Part shown: positions 11,317 through 23,455 of the stretch, piece after piece | How positions within the stretch are numbered: the first letter of the stretch is position 1 | Layout of the letters: each line of letters starts with the position of its first letter | DNA from: Prostheceraeus crozeri | Lineage: Eukaryota; Platyhelminthes; Polycladida; Euryleptidae | Length of the DNA stretch: 64,000 nucleotides | Assembly (NCBI GenBank): GCA_907163375.1 | Contig: CAJQUW010005278.1 | Location: 310,001 to 374,000, forward strand | Direction of reading: 5' to 3' | Notes under the pieces: model-generated | Told to the model about the DNA's origin: nothing | The model's database searches: none | The model's input: only the letters and a program-made list of their open reading frames with translations | Program-made: the position numbers and the translations under genes

Positions 11317-14300
11317 GATATTTGAATTCGAAATTTCAGACAACTTGTAATGCAGACAATTTTACAGGTTGAATTTTAAAATAAAAGCTGAATTTTAATT
11401 CAAAAAGTGATTTAATAGATAACTTCGATGCAACTGACATGCAAAATAATCATCAATCCGAAAACTATAAATGGACATGAGCTGTAAATCATAATGGCTT
11501 ATCATTGCTAATAGCAGTTAATATAGTTTATTTTGATTTACGTCACTACTCCCCATTCTTGATGCTATCTTAAAACCCTCGGAATCGTTTTTGCTGAAAA
11601 TTGCATCTTTGTCGCATGTTAGTATTTTCTCTACTCCAATATTCTGCTATCATTTCATTGCTACATATTGGTCACCTTGAAAGTAGCTGCTTCACAAGAT
11701 GTCGACCGGCAGTCTTTTTACAGGCATTTGAGCAGACGTTATATTTGTGCGTCAATTCATCCTGCATTGCATGATATATTTGATCAGCTCACGCACTCGT
11801 AGTGCAACCAAATGTTATGCTCAGTTCAATGGAACACTTATTCGCTCATTATTTCGAATTCGAAGACACATTAAGTTGAGGACAAACCGATCAATCAGCT
11901 TTGAGTGACAGCCTTTTGATCGAAATCTGATTGATGATATCTCTGCGACTATTTGCCCTTTTCCATTCTGCATTCTCACGAAGTGCAAGTACTCTTCAAA
12001 GGATGGTTTGAACTTTTACCTTTCCATGTAAAAAATAGAAGCTTTTGTGCACCTTCGAATGTTTAATGTACAACATGCATGTAGAGTTATTGTTAGTTAC
12101 ATCATACATATTAGTTAACTATATACTTGAAAATCAATGCACTTGCTAAGTACATTTTACTATGATTAATTATCTTCTGTTTCTGGTTTTTTTACTGAGT
12201 AACTTGAACACGACCTTTCTTTCTTACAAGTGAACTAAGCAGAAGATAGAATTGCTCAAAAATCTGAAATCGCCTGTCCAGATTTTCTTCAGGATTTCTT
12301 CCTTTAACAAGGCATAACTAGATATAAGTTATACTAGTGTGTAGTTTTAAATCCATCACAAAGTCAATTTTAAGAACTAACTCATCGTCACAGTCACGCA
12401 ACATTAATTCAAGACGTTGTATCCAATGAGTGAACACACCACAAAATCATCAAATAGTAAGCCAATAATAATAGTCGTATGCCAGTGTGAGAATTAACCG
12501 GAAATATATCAGGATACAGTAATCTCATATTTCTTTGACAAGTTCGCGAACCTAGGTTGCGTGCTAGTCACTAGAAAATTTCTCTTCCAGTATATAATGC
12601 TTCACGTGATGTTCCTTCCTTCTCTCTTTAACTTCAACTGGGGTCTGGGTGGGGTTGGGTTTGGGTCCGAGGGCAGTAGGTACCCTTTGTGTCTGAGTTT
12701 GGACCCAATTATCATCTCTTAGCTAGATGCACGTAAAATATATACTTACAGTATAATATTCTTCTTCATAAATAGAATATACTTTTTCATGTGAATACAT
12801 TTTTTTTCAGAGAACTCACACTACAATTGATGCTATATGGAATAAACTGCTTTTACCTCAACTTCTACTGTGAAAAGGCATAAAACATAATACAACGTAG
12901 ATTTAGTCACCAACTAGCATCACCTATTTGTTGACCCTAACCTGAACAATGAAATCCATACTTCTATGCATTCCGATACCATCGCTAAGAAACTTCTCTT
13001 GTTTCTAAGAAGGAAAAATTCTGTTCATATGACCACTGGCACGCGAAGAATGGATACACAAACTTCCTGTAACTCGTAATGAGCGCAAGTGACTAGGGGA
13101 CCATTTTTTACAACAGGTCTATGCAGGATGTCAAACCAGATTCGTATCATTGGGGAAGTGAACGTAATACTAAGCTTGCTGTTGGGAAGTTTCGTGAATG
13201 TTAGGGGAGACTAGAGCGATCAGAGGAGTGAGGAGAGAGCTAGCGGTACCAGTTGAACAATACGAGTACTCAAATGTTCATCTACATGTATGGAGCTTCT
13301 GCATGTGGCAACTGAACTTCTCATGCTACATACAGGACGATGTCGCCATTTTAGTGGTGGCTGCCATTTCCTATCTGATCGAAATTCAACTTAATGTATC
13401 GATTCAAGTGGTTATATAGGATGTCGGCATGTGTGATCAATCCACCCATCATTTCCAAAAAATGTTTCAGATATTTAGAAATCAATTTCGCATCAATCTG
13501 TATTTTCTTGGTCCTTTGAGGCACCGATGCATGCGAAATCTACAGATCCTGCATGTTAAAGGACTGCAACAAACATACCGATAAAATGTGTGAAGAGAAT
13601 GACTGCATTCATCTGCTTCTTTGAATAGTTAGACTACGATGTGATAGGACTTGGGGCAATCAAGGTCAATACAATGATTTCATGTTAATTCTTTCAAATA
13701 GCTATTTGTATCAATGATCTAGTGGCCAGTCAAATGCCTGATTGAAAGAGTGATTTACAAGCGAATCGAGTGCCACTTGTTCATCAAAGTGCAACACTAT
13801 TGCAATCCATTTACTGCATGAGAGAATTGAAATAGGAAAGGTATAATTGCTGTCTGCACGGTTGACCTCCTCTTGATTTGTATTGTATATGTTTGACATT
13901 TCTGCCATATCGATAAAGTGTCAATGTAATTGTAACTGAAATTTGAGGAGCTTTGAAGTCTGACATTTTCACCTATCGGTATAAATGTCGGTAGTAACAT
14001 GATACAAATTCGTTCTAGGAGGACAGACATTCTTCACATTCAAGGCAGGCTAATTTTTCGTAGTAATTTCATCAACTTTTTTTTTGATTACTTGAAGCTT
14101 ATATTTGTTCAAATGACCAAAATAGTTTGGTTTTCTAGAATAATATTGCAGCGTCAATAAACTCCTCTGTTTTCAGTAGTTGAATTCAATAGCCTCGGTT
14201 GCTATGTCTGAATGTTGTAGGTACCCATTTACTTGAAAGCGCTGCAAGTACATTTTGTTTCATTCTTCTTCAAAATAGAGGCATTATGATTGATCTTGCG

Positions 14301-14783
14301 AATCTTGTGATTGATCTACTCGGGAATTAGTAGTGACCTCGAGAGACGATGTCATCGCCTAATATGCGATTTATCTGTTGGATAGCAATGCTCATGTCAG
14401 CGATTTCCGCATCTGTCCGAACGGCGAAAACGTCTGGCTCAAAAACTTTGTTACTGCTTCCACTGAAGAACACCATGTGCTCCACTGCATCATTCCACCG
14501 CTTCCCAAAGATCACGACGGTACATTCAACCATTTACAACTCCCTCGCGATTTCAAAATTCATTCGTTCCGTTTGCTACCGCCTTGATGAGCGGATTTGT
14601 ATCATGAGTACTATTTCTCTATCTTTTTTTCACTTTTTGCATGCTTGCCAAACCACAAATTGTTGTAGTTTGAATGATTTTCAATATGATGAAATATAAA
14701 CATTACTTACTTACTTACCGACAAAGTAGTCTCATCTAATACACTTAATTGATTTGAAGGAAGATGTATCTTAAAGCTTAGCT
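11317..14783. other. intergenic or intronic, no gene recognised
   Basis: No recognisable coding domain is seen. Open frames on both strands at 14327-14700 overlap each other and show no motif. An ACTT microsatellite lies at about 14702-14718. A G/T-rich GGGTTTGGGT tract sits near 12640. Confidence 0.45.
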
Positions 14784-15861
14784 CAGTGGTGGGCAACGCG
14801 TGGCCCGCGGGTCACCGGGCCACTTGGTGGCCCACCGGGACATATTGGGTGGCCCGCGGACATTATTTGAATCGATGATGTGAAAATGACTCACTCCGAT
14901 TTCGAGTGCTTCTAAGTGTGATGGATCTTCTTTAGAATTTGCAAAACCATTAATTAACAACTAAATGAGCAATATGATGGCACAAAAAACAAAAATTCAC
15001 ATTCAAGTTATCCAACCATGCTTCTTTCGCAATGAATATCTTCTCGTATAAACGCAAGATGGTGATCACCTGCGCGAGTTTATGCTGAGTCACATAGCAT
15101 TCGATGGCCTGCTGATCATGCTTCTCTACGTAATAAACCACGCCTCAATGAAGCTAGAAAGAGGCTATATTAATTATGCATTGACTACGAATGGAGGAAT
15201 CCAACCGCAAGATTTTTTCAGGTCAACAACATTTTCAAATACTCATACTAAATTTCATTTGTATACTACTACACTAATATATATATTTCGTATACTCTAT
15301 TGGCATTAGCAGACGACTACCATTTATGGAGCCCATGCACGGTTTTTGAAAACCGTATATGTTTGGGTGACATATGTGCACGTATGTACATGTAGCATAA
15401 TCAATAATTGTAGCAAAATCAATTTTATCATGTGCGACTTTCAGGCGGATAGTTGCACTGCACTTACCACTGTCTTTGGATGAAATAAGGTATAGTCGGT
15501 CAAATCACCAAAAAAGTCAAATTACCTCTTAATTACACAAAAGAAAAGCTTCCATGATTTGTTACAGGCCTGTTTGCTCTTCAATACTCACATGAATTGT
15601 ATAAAGTACATTATGGTTCCTTAATTAATACCCAACAGATTAGTTGCGTACAATACTGCTGTATACATTAACATGTAAAATTTTGTTATGAAATGTGACC
15701 ACTGTATATGCACGTACGGTACAGCAGCCCATATGTGCACTTCAAAGTACGGAATAAAAGAACATTAAGCCCATACTACTCCCTTTTAAAATTGGTGGCC
15801 GCGAGCCTTTTCGGGGGCCACTCATTGTGGCCCGCTATCCCAACTTGGTTGCCCACCACTG
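14784..15861. mobile_element. hAT-like transposon remnant
   Basis: The ends are inverted repeats: CAGTGGTGGGCAAC at the left and its complement GTTGCCCACCACTG at the right, each followed inward by GC-rich GTGGCCCGC-type sequence. CAGTGGTnnnCAAC is the usual start of Charlie/Tip100-like hAT elements. The flanking octamers GCTTAGCT and CCTTAGGT agree at 6 of 8 positions, as an aged 8-bp target duplication would. The 1.08-kb interior holds only short minus-strand frames (for example 14950-15141) and no complete transposase, so it is non-autonomous. Confidence 0.75.
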
Positions 15862-16140
15862 CCTTAGGTGAATGTCATTCTATATCAGATTGTATGCTAT
15901 CATTTTCTTTATTTATCTTGATTCTCTAGAACAGAAATGTTCGCTGTAATGATTCTGCCATAACAATAGTAACAGAATAATTATTTTGGAACTTTCTGAC
16001 TAACCATACCAGCAGACAACGAAGTGTTGATATTCAATAGTCAGATTTGTTCTTAGTTCTAAATTGGGAAGCTGCATGACTAACAGTATGTCAAAATAAT
16101 TGAGAACGAAGCACCAAATGTTCTTCAGGGATGTGATTTT
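15862..16140. other. no gene recognised
   Basis: A short AT-rich spacer lies between the hAT-like element and the next MITE. It ends with GTGATTTT, the left target-site duplication of that MITE. Confidence 0.5.
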
Positions 16141-16772
16141 GGTACTTACGGGTTATCTCCCCCCCCCCCCGGTTTTCAAATTTGTCAAAAATCTGCAAAA
16201 ATGAATGAATCGTCACAAAACTTTAAGCACAAGTAAGTTAGGTTATTCTCTACCCACATGCAAAAAAATGCGCAAATCGGACAAGTACTTTTGAATTAGA
16301 GACGATAACGTGAAGTGTAGCGAAGCCAGCAGCAGATCTGACTTCGCCTGTGACCTCATCGTCTGAGCAGATAGCACTAGGTCAACAAAGCCGTGTCGCG
16401 ACAACTCTTGAAGTGATAATGACCCAGACCACATCCTTTCCATTAACATGCTTTGCTTAAGAAAGGTGTGGTAGGGTAGTAGTCGTGGGAAGATTTTAAA
16501 TAGCAGTGGATGAGACGAAGAGGGAGAGAGAAAAATGCACACACGAGTAACAACAATACGTCGAACAGACGCAGTCAGATCAAGCTGCAGACTTCTCTAC
16601 ACTTCACGTGATCGTCTCTCATGCATAAAGTACTTGTCTGATCTGCTTAAAATTTTGTATGTGGGTAGATAATGTGCTTAAGTACGTTTACCTGAAGTTT
16701 GGTGACGATTGATTCATTTTTGCAGATTTTAGACAAATTTGAAAACCTTGGGGGAATTAACACATAGGTACC
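16141..16772. mobile_element. MITE with long inverted repeats and 8-bp TSD
   Basis: This 632-bp element starts GGTACTTACGGGTTATC. Its right end read in reverse complement starts GGTACCTATGTGTTAAT. The arms continue to pair for about 180 bp, sharing GGTTTTCAAATTTGTC, CTGCAAAAATGAAT, CTACCCACAT and GACAAGTACTTT. The flanks carry an exact 8-bp direct repeat GTGATTTT (16133-16140 and 16773-16780). A C-run lies just inside the left end. It encodes no transposase. An 8-bp duplication is compatible with hAT- or P-like mobilising enzymes; the superfamily is not assigned. Confidence 0.85.
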
Positions 16773-18056
16773 GTGATTTTTCCTGCACTTGAAGGAATAT
16801 CTTCGGCGCCTCCCTATTTTTCCTGAAAATCATTTTGAATTTGCAGACTTGTAAGCTTAAATTGGATAGCCCGCTCCCATGAAAAATTTTATCTGCTTCA
16901 AACTTGCCATTGGCAGTCTCTCAGACGCCTTCCTCAAGCTCCAAGGTGCCCTCCCCTGATGCTTCAAAGCGCCCTCATGAAGCTGTAAGATGCCCTCACG
17001 AAGTCCCACTGCGCCTCTACAGTTCAAGCTTCAAATGTGATTATTATTGCTAGAAAAAAATGTTATTAGTTTTTACATAACATTTGAATTTCCAAAACTA
17101 TGGACGATGCCATTGTATAAAAGATAATGATGGTATAATCCATAGACTCATATTTAACAAAAATGTGCTTATATTGGGCTTAATCCAACGATGCCTGATG
17201 AAAAGTACGAAAGTACTCAAAAATTAAAAGCGTTAGTGGGGCGTCTTAGTTTTAACAGCAACCACAGCAAAAATGGGAGATGGTGACCGTATTGAAACTC
17301 CTCCCCCGGTTCGGCTAAAGCTTAGCTCAACGCAACTAACTTCTTCTCTTCCTCGTTTCACGCCCTCATGCGGTACCCAAGGATACCGCCTCTGCTGGTT
17401 CGGGCTGTTTGTTTACGCAAGACGTTTATTCGCGGCTTACCATCCCTTTGATATCCTCCTGTCACCCGAGAGTTGCGAGTTACAGCTCTCGTCATGATGC
17501 TCAAATGTTCAATATTTCACTGTTGGTTGAAGTCTGTACACAATGGCTGATTATTTCAGAGGGCCTTATGGAACGGGTTTCTCACTCTCGTCTTACTTAT
17601 TTATTACCGCATCTTGCAATCTACGATTCTCCATGAAATAATTTTACAGGTCGGAAAATTGCAACATGGAGCGATACATTTTTTTTGCATCAATGACAAA
17701 CTGGCGAAATGAGTATTTACTTTGATTTGAATACAAATCATTCGTATGAAATTTCTTTATTTTTTCTCTCCTCTGAATCATCACCGACTCATGAATTTTT
17801 AGCACTCGTTCATAATCCGCGCCTGTGAACCTATAATTTTGTTTAAAAGCAAATGGTGGCGGCTAATACACGAGGATTAACAGTGCATTGTCAAAGTTTT
17901 AATATTTAATATTTACCGCTTGGTTACCCAAATGCGCTACCTATACGTTAACTTTCTGTATTGGCAAACACGCAATGCTGACATGTTGACCAGTTTTATT
18001 TTCGTGAATCAGATAAAGTTTTGAAACAGCATTGACACTAATTTTACTTATTTCAG
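16773..18056. other. spacer and probable intron upstream of the Kir exon
   Basis: No coding exon is recognised. A pyrimidine-rich tract ending TTATTTCAG at 18056 forms the acceptor of the following exon. No pore-loop (TIGYG) exon was found by eye, so the upstream exons may lie far to the left or outside the window. Confidence 0.5.
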
Positions 18057-18725
18057 GTTTTGCCGATGGAACAATACGATGTTGATTTCGGCTTTGATGA
18101 AGGACGTGATCGATTATTTCTCGTTTGGCCTGTGATCATCGAGCATAAGATAGATTGTGACTCTCCATTTTGGGAAATTTCGGCTTCGGATCTTCAGCGG
18201 GAGCAGTTTGAACTCATCGTTATTCTTGAAGGTATTGTTGAATCCACTGGAATGACTACTCAAGCACGAAGCTCATACTTGCCAGGAGAAATTCTGTGGG
18301 GAAATCGTTTTGAAAAACTCATTACTTATCAAAAGAACAACGGAGAATATCAACTTGACTACGAAAAGTTTCATTCTACTCGTAAGATTGACAACTTCCC
18401 TCAATGTAGTGCTAAAGATTTGGCAGAGATTGGAGAAGAGAATATTTCGGCTAAAGGTTACATCCAAGACGATGATATTTCACTCGCTTCAAAATCCTAC
18501 ACCAATACAGTCAATTCGAATGTGATGACATTCCTTCGAAGGAACGGTTCTGTGCCGTCCGCGGTGGCACAACTTAGACAACGAAGTGTTGCTTTGCCTG
18601 AGGGACAACAGACTTCCAGAATGGGATCATTTGTGGGCAGCAGGGATCAAATTTTTGGTGTCGGCTCACAAATGAGCATGCGCCAACAACAGCATCAAAA
18701 TCAGCAGTCGTTTCCTGTGGCGTGA
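18057..18725 (+). CDS. inward-rectifier potassium channel (Kir), terminal cytoplasmic-domain exon
   Basis: This single exon encodes about 222 residues after a splice acceptor TTTCAG at 18051-18056, entered in phase 0, and ends at a TGA at 18723-18725. It matches the C-terminal cytoplasmic domain of Kir2-type channels: a DVDFGFDEGRDRLFLVWPV strand, IDCDSPFWEIS, ILEGIVESTGMTTQARSSYL, a GEILWGNRF block and a CSAKDLAE motif near the end. This domain forms the cytoplasmic pore and binds phosphoinositide and, in some family members, Gβγ or ATP. The tail is Gln-rich (about 20 residues). Transmembrane helices and the selectivity filter are not in this exon. A polyadenylation signal AATAAA lies at 19412. 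It is the only clearly host gene here and looks intact. Confidence 0.93.
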   Translation, partial: VLPMEQYDVDFGFDEGRDRLFLVWPVIIEHKIDCDSPFWEISASDLQREQFELIVILEGIVESTGMTTQARSSYLPGEILWGNRFEKLITYQKNNGEYQLDYEKFHSTRKIDNFPQCSAKDLAEIGEENISAKGYIQDDDISLASKSYTNTVNSNVMTFLRRNGSVPSAVAQLRQRSVALPEGQQTSRMGSFVGSRDQIFGVGSQMSMRQQQHQNQQSFPVA

Positions 18726-20450
18726 CTGAAAAATTCGACTGCTGCAATACTTTTGGGAAACCAGCTTTGGCTTCCTATTCACTCTCCCTGTTCCATACTC
18801 TTGAGATACAATGCCCTGATAGGGGTGATGATGATTGAAACTTACTCGTCCATATTACAGATTCAAGCCTATCAGATGATCTTGCATGATATGATCCCTG
18901 TCTTCAAGATGATTCTTTTGTGCATTGTTACGTGTGAGAATCATGAATGTGCCCGAGAACATCTTTACTGTAGTCTATTTTTTTATTTCCTTTCTGTTCA
19001 ACGAAATAAGTGAGTAGAATATAGTATTACTGATTAAGAAATTGAAAGTATAATGATACAGAAATCAAAATGAGAAATTCTTGCCAAAACTGAGTGCTGT
19101 CTATTAAGTAGCACGCTGCGTAAGGAAAGTATGGCAATATTCTTCTATCGGTCTGAGATTGCTAGACACGGCTGTAATTGAACTACGCATCTTATTTGAA
19201 TAGGTAGAAATGGCTATTTGTAGGAGCACAGTTGGAGAGTCAGATTCCTTCCGCTGGATATTTATATTGTTTTATTAAAGTTTCTCTTTTATTTTCATGT
19301 AAATTTGTTCTTAGCAAACGTCTGTAAGTGCAATGGGATCCAATATAATTGAGTCTTTATGTTATACTTAATTTAGATTTTTTTGCACACGTGGCGCCAA
19401 GAAGAGGACTAAATAAAATTATTTATGAGTATAATGTAGGCCTGATTATTATTTCTTTGAGTTATGTGTTATATAAGTTCGTGATCTTTTCCGTTTTTTG
19501 AGATGGGCGCATTCCACTTTCTTATAACCAACAACGCACGATAAATCGGAATTCCAAATCTGTGGTCGCTCTTTTGAGATGCTGCTGCAGAAATGTAACG
19601 CTCAAGTAATCACAAATCATGCTCAGATTCTTTGTCCTGGCACTCGAGTTGCATGGGTGTTTGTCTGTAAGTCATTGAATCAAATAATTTGTAAATTATT
19701 GAAAATGAGGGCATTAAGATTTACGATTTGTGTAAAGAGTGTATTTCGTGTTCCAATTATTTTACAGAGCAAATTATCATGTAGGTATCAATTTTTTGAA
19801 GTACGCTCCTTGTGCCTCCTTTCGTCCATTTATGCTCCCGGTTATGGCAAAGTATCTGCGCCTTAAACTCCTAAAGGAGCAGCATTTTTTCACATTGACT
19901 GAACATTTTATCATGCAATACATACTATTTTGAAACGAAACTCTGCTGTTGATATTTTTTCTTAATTTGATGGAATACCCAGATTAGTTTTCTCATGTAC
20001 GTGACAAGGAATGGTGGGAACTAGATAGCGAAGTACTCAAGAATTTCCAAGGTAAGTGTTTATATTTTGAAACTAACTCTTCATTAGAAGGATGATTAGA
20101 ATTATTTGAGTCAGAAAAATGATGGATACCTTAAGCTTTATAGCCTAGTAAATCGAGACTCACAAAGTTCATTGAATAAGTGACAGACAGATATGGCAAC
20201 TTCAATAGATCGTTTCCCTACAAGCAGTGGGGCTCGTCTATTTAAGCAGGTGGCCACCTAGCAAATGTTGAATAAGTCTTCAAATCTAGCAATCTTGAGC
20301 TTTGTCAAAGGAATAGGCTATTCCAACAGCTGTTAATTCAATTAAGAAATCGAACCTACAGACTTAGCACTGATAGAACAATGTCTATCAAGTAAAAGCC
20401 GGCTGAGGCATGTCCTTCCATTGGCACTGATGGTTGCATTATTCTAAGTC
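18726..20450. other. 3' UTR and downstream spacer
   Basis: The first part is probably 3' untranslated sequence of the Kir gene, up to the AATAAA at 19412-19417. The rest shows only short open frames without motifs. Confidence 0.45.
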
Positions 20451-21043
20451 GTCACACCCCTGTGGGAACGAATCTTGCGAAAAACTGGCGAATGTCAGCT
20501 GCAGAATATCATGCTAAAGTTCAGTCATATTTGCGGGATATTCGCTGGCGAAGTTCGCCGGCGACAATTCGCGCTCTATATGTCACTTTTTACTTTTGAC
20601 TTTATCTCTTGTTTTCTTTAGTAATCCGCCTCTACAGTCGAGGCTCTATTCTCTCCCTCACCATCCCTCACATATGGCTAATCTAACTAAGATATAAGTG
20701 CAGACTATCATTCTTTCATAATGATAAGAATATAGAGAATCCGCATATATCATTTTTCATAACATCTCTTGACATTCAATAATTTACAACAATGACAAAT
20801 ATTTGAACAGTATCATAGTATTTACTGCGACATTTATGGAAGACAAATACTTTTTTTAGTTTAAGCCTTCGTGAATTAAAAAAAGATCTCTTTTTATCAG
20901 ATCAGACTGAGTATACAATATATTTTCATGTGAAGGTAATATACGCACATTACTACTCAACACTAATTAGTTGCTACAATATCCACGATTTCGCCGGTTG
21001 GCGAAAAATCAGCTCGCATTCGTAAACAAATATCTATCAACTA

Positions 21044-22781
21044 CGTGGTGTGATCCAAAATGTCCCGGACTAACCTACTTGCAGATAACCTGTGATAACG
21101 AATACTACTTCAGATGTAAATATAGGTCTTTAAGGCATGAGAAATATGGTCGCCGAAATTTTTCCGGTCAGTTTTCTATTTTTAAAAAATATTTTTACAT
21201 TTTAACATGAATTTCTGTATTTTCTGAATTGATCGAGATCCGATTTGTCTTATTGTTATAGTTAGATTGATTTTGATTTGTACCTTATTTGACGGATATC
21301 TTTGCCATGAATATTGCACGTCTTTTGTTAATTGCTTCATGTGTTACGATATCAATCAGTGAAGTTCATTCAGCACGCATTCATTAAGAAATCCGTGTCA
21401 ACGATGGTTCTTTGTTCTATCAGTTTTCATGATGGATGTGACAAGCGTGTCTTCAGTCGAATATCGCAGTGTGATACGATACCTCCTGATCCGCGGCTTC
21501 GCTAATGGTGACATTCTAAAGGAATTAAGCCTGGCATATGGAAGCAAAGCTCCATCGAGAACTACTGCTTATTTCTGGATAAGCGAATTTAAACGCGGAA
21601 GACAATCTGTGGAGCAAGATTTTTCAACTGTTGGTCGGCCGCAGGAGATTCCGGAAGAGAAATCGAGTCAGTGCGATGAAGTGATTACAGCACACAGAAG
21701 GATAACCATCCGTGAGTTGTCAAGAGAGTTGCGAATCAGTTATCACTCCTGTCATGACATCATCGAAAGACTTGGATATCGCAAACTGGCATCACGTTTC
21801 GTACCGAAGTTTCTGTCACCTGAAATGAAGGAGAACAGACTTCTGGCGGCACAGTCAAATTTGGATCTCCTCGAAATGCACGGAGATCAGTTTCTGAACT
21901 GCATCCTTACAGAGGATGAAACACCTTTAAGTTTGTATCTGCCTCAAAGTAAGCGAGAATCTGCAGAGTGGCGAAAATCAGGCGAGTCTGCCCCTTTGAA
22001 AATGCGATCCGGAACATCACATCGCCGGTCGTTGATGCTGACAGTCTTTTGGAACGCTTCGGGAATCCAACTGGTTGACTTTGCGGATAAAGGAGTAAGA
22101 ATCAATAGCGAATATTATTCCAATCTGTTATCTGAAGCGAGGAAGAAAATAAGAAAGCCACGAAACATTCCCCTCTACTTGCTTCATGACAATGCTCCGA
22201 TTCACACCTCGCAGGAGACAACCAATGCCTTAACGAGAAACGGATTTCAACTATTGAGCCATCCTCCTTATTCACCTGACTTGGCCCCAAGTGACTTCTA
22301 TCTGTTTAGATTCCTCAAAAAGCATCTTCGTGGACACCATTTTGAATCGCCAGTTGAACTGCGGGATGCAGTTACTGAGTTTTTTGATTCTTTGACACCG
22401 GAATTTTTTCATAAAGCTTTTTGTGAATTGAGACTTCGTTGGCAAAAAGTGACGAATGCTAACGGCTCATACATTGAAAAGTAAACTGTTTTCTGGAACA
22501 AAACATTTGTTTTTCCGTTAATTATTAGTCAGGTTATTAGTGATAGCTTAACTGTCAAGTTAATCTAAATATATTAATTCTAAATCGCTAGAATTTATAG
22601 GAAAATCTTGAAATTCAGACAAAAATGTTTGAAAATTTTGAAAAAATAGAAAACTGACCGGAAAAATTTCGGCAACCATATTTCTCATGCCTTAAAGACC
22701 TAAATTTACATCTGAAGTAGTATTCGTTATCACAGGTTATCTGCAAGTAGGTTAGTCCGGGACATTTTGGATCACACCACG
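21044..22781 (+). mobile_element. mariner-family transposon, apparently complete
   Basis: The 1738-bp element is flanked by TA dinucleotides (21042-21043 and 22782-22783), the obligate target duplication of mariner elements. The terminal inverted repeats are about 140 bp (21044-21183 and 22642-22781), start CGTGGTGTGATCCAAAATG and appear nearly identical by eye. They enclose one uninterrupted transposase frame. The long, almost identical repeats and intact gene suggest a recent insertion. Confidence 0.95.
21429..22484 (+). CDS. mariner transposase (DD34D)
   Basis: This 351-residue protein is close to the usual mariner length of about 345. The N-terminal half has helix-turn-helix character (RSVIRYLLIRGF near residue 14; a second unit around ITIRELSRELRISYHSC). 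A FVPKFLSPEMKENR segment stands where the family has its WVPHxL linker. The catalytic domain carries three acidic residues: D in LTEDET, D in LLHDNAPIH and D in LAPSDFYLF. There are 34 residues between the second and third, together with YSPDLAPSD, so it is the DD34D type. It would cut and paste the flanking 140-bp repeats in the nucleus. No frameshift or stop is seen. Confidence 0.95.
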   Translation: MMDVTSVSSVEYRSVIRYLLIRGFANGDILKELSLAYGSKAPSRTTAYFWISEFKRGRQSVEQDFSTVGRPQEIPEEKSSQCDEVITAHRRITIRELSRELRISYHSCHDIIERLGYRKLASRFVPKFLSPEMKENRLLAAQSNLDLLEMHGDQFLNCILTEDETPLSLYLPQSKRESAEWRKSGESAPLKMRSGTSHRRSLMLTVFWNASGIQLVDFADKGVRINSEYYSNLLSEARKKIRKPRNIPLYLLHDNAPIHTSQETTNALTRNGFQLLSHPPYSPDLAPSDFYLFRFLKKHLRGHHFESPVELRDAVTEFFDSLTPEFFHKAFCELRLRWQKVTNANGSYIEK

Positions 22782-22972
22782 TAATTATAGCAACTTTTTC
22801 GCCACCTGTCGTTTTTTAATTTCACACATGTTTTTGGATAAATGATGACCATTTTCACATGCGCAGATAGTTTTTACACGAAAATGAACCTTTAAAAAAA
22901 TTATCCACCAAATCGCTACCTCGCCAGATAATCTGTTGATATTAGCAAGATGCGTTCCCACAGGGACGTGAC

Positions 22973-23332
22973 AGAGAATTCTCTGATTCAACACTACATG
23001 GATGCGCGATCAAATAAGTAGTGTCGACGGAGCCCTCAAAGCGCCTCTCATTACTTACTCTTGACATCATTTTTTTCACCAGAGAGATCTTCATTCATTA
23101 TTGGATGTATGCTACCACTTACATCTCTAAAAGTTCATCAGAATTAATTTAACTTAAATGAAACGGTATACGCTATAGTTCTAAGTCAATCGAGATCTAA
23201 AAAAATTGCAAGTAAAGTTGAGCTACCTATATGTTCTAAATTCGCTTTGATGGTTTTGTCGAAGCCATGTGTAATGCTACAATAAAACAGAAAAGCACAT
23301 GCTCATTACATTTGAAATTACATGTAAACAGA
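22973..23332. other. no gene recognised
   Basis: An AT-rich spacer with no coding or RNA feature that I can support. Confidence 0.5.
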
Positions 23333-23455
23333 TCAATATTTCGTGTTGCCGCCCTTCGCAATATTGGCTTTTATGCGTTTTGGCATACTTTCAATTAGGT
23401 TTTGCAAACTGAGTTCAAGTGACGAATCACGATGCCACTGTCTTGTGACCAGTGG
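23333..23455 (-). pseudogene. Tc1-family transposase, C-terminal fragment
   Basis: The minus strand encodes LQNLIESMPKRIKA followed by a KGGNTKY end and a TGA at 23333-23335. This matches the conserved terminus of Tc1-type transposases (L..SMP.R....I..KGG.TKY). Only about 40 residues are present and the catalytic DDE region is absent. A dead fragment. Confidence 0.75.

Larger units (their letters stand above)
20451..22972. mobile_element. older inverted-repeat element split by the mariner insertion
   Basis: The 28 bp at 20451-20478 begin GTCACACCCCTGTGGGAACG. They pair with the complement of 22945-22972, which begins GTCACGTCCCTGTGGGAACG, with about 25 of 28 matches. The intact mariner at 21044-22781 lies between them. 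Without the mariner the element would be about 780 bp and non-coding, as expected of a MITE. No convincing target duplication was found outside the ends, so the superfamily and exact limits are uncertain. Confidence 0.55.
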
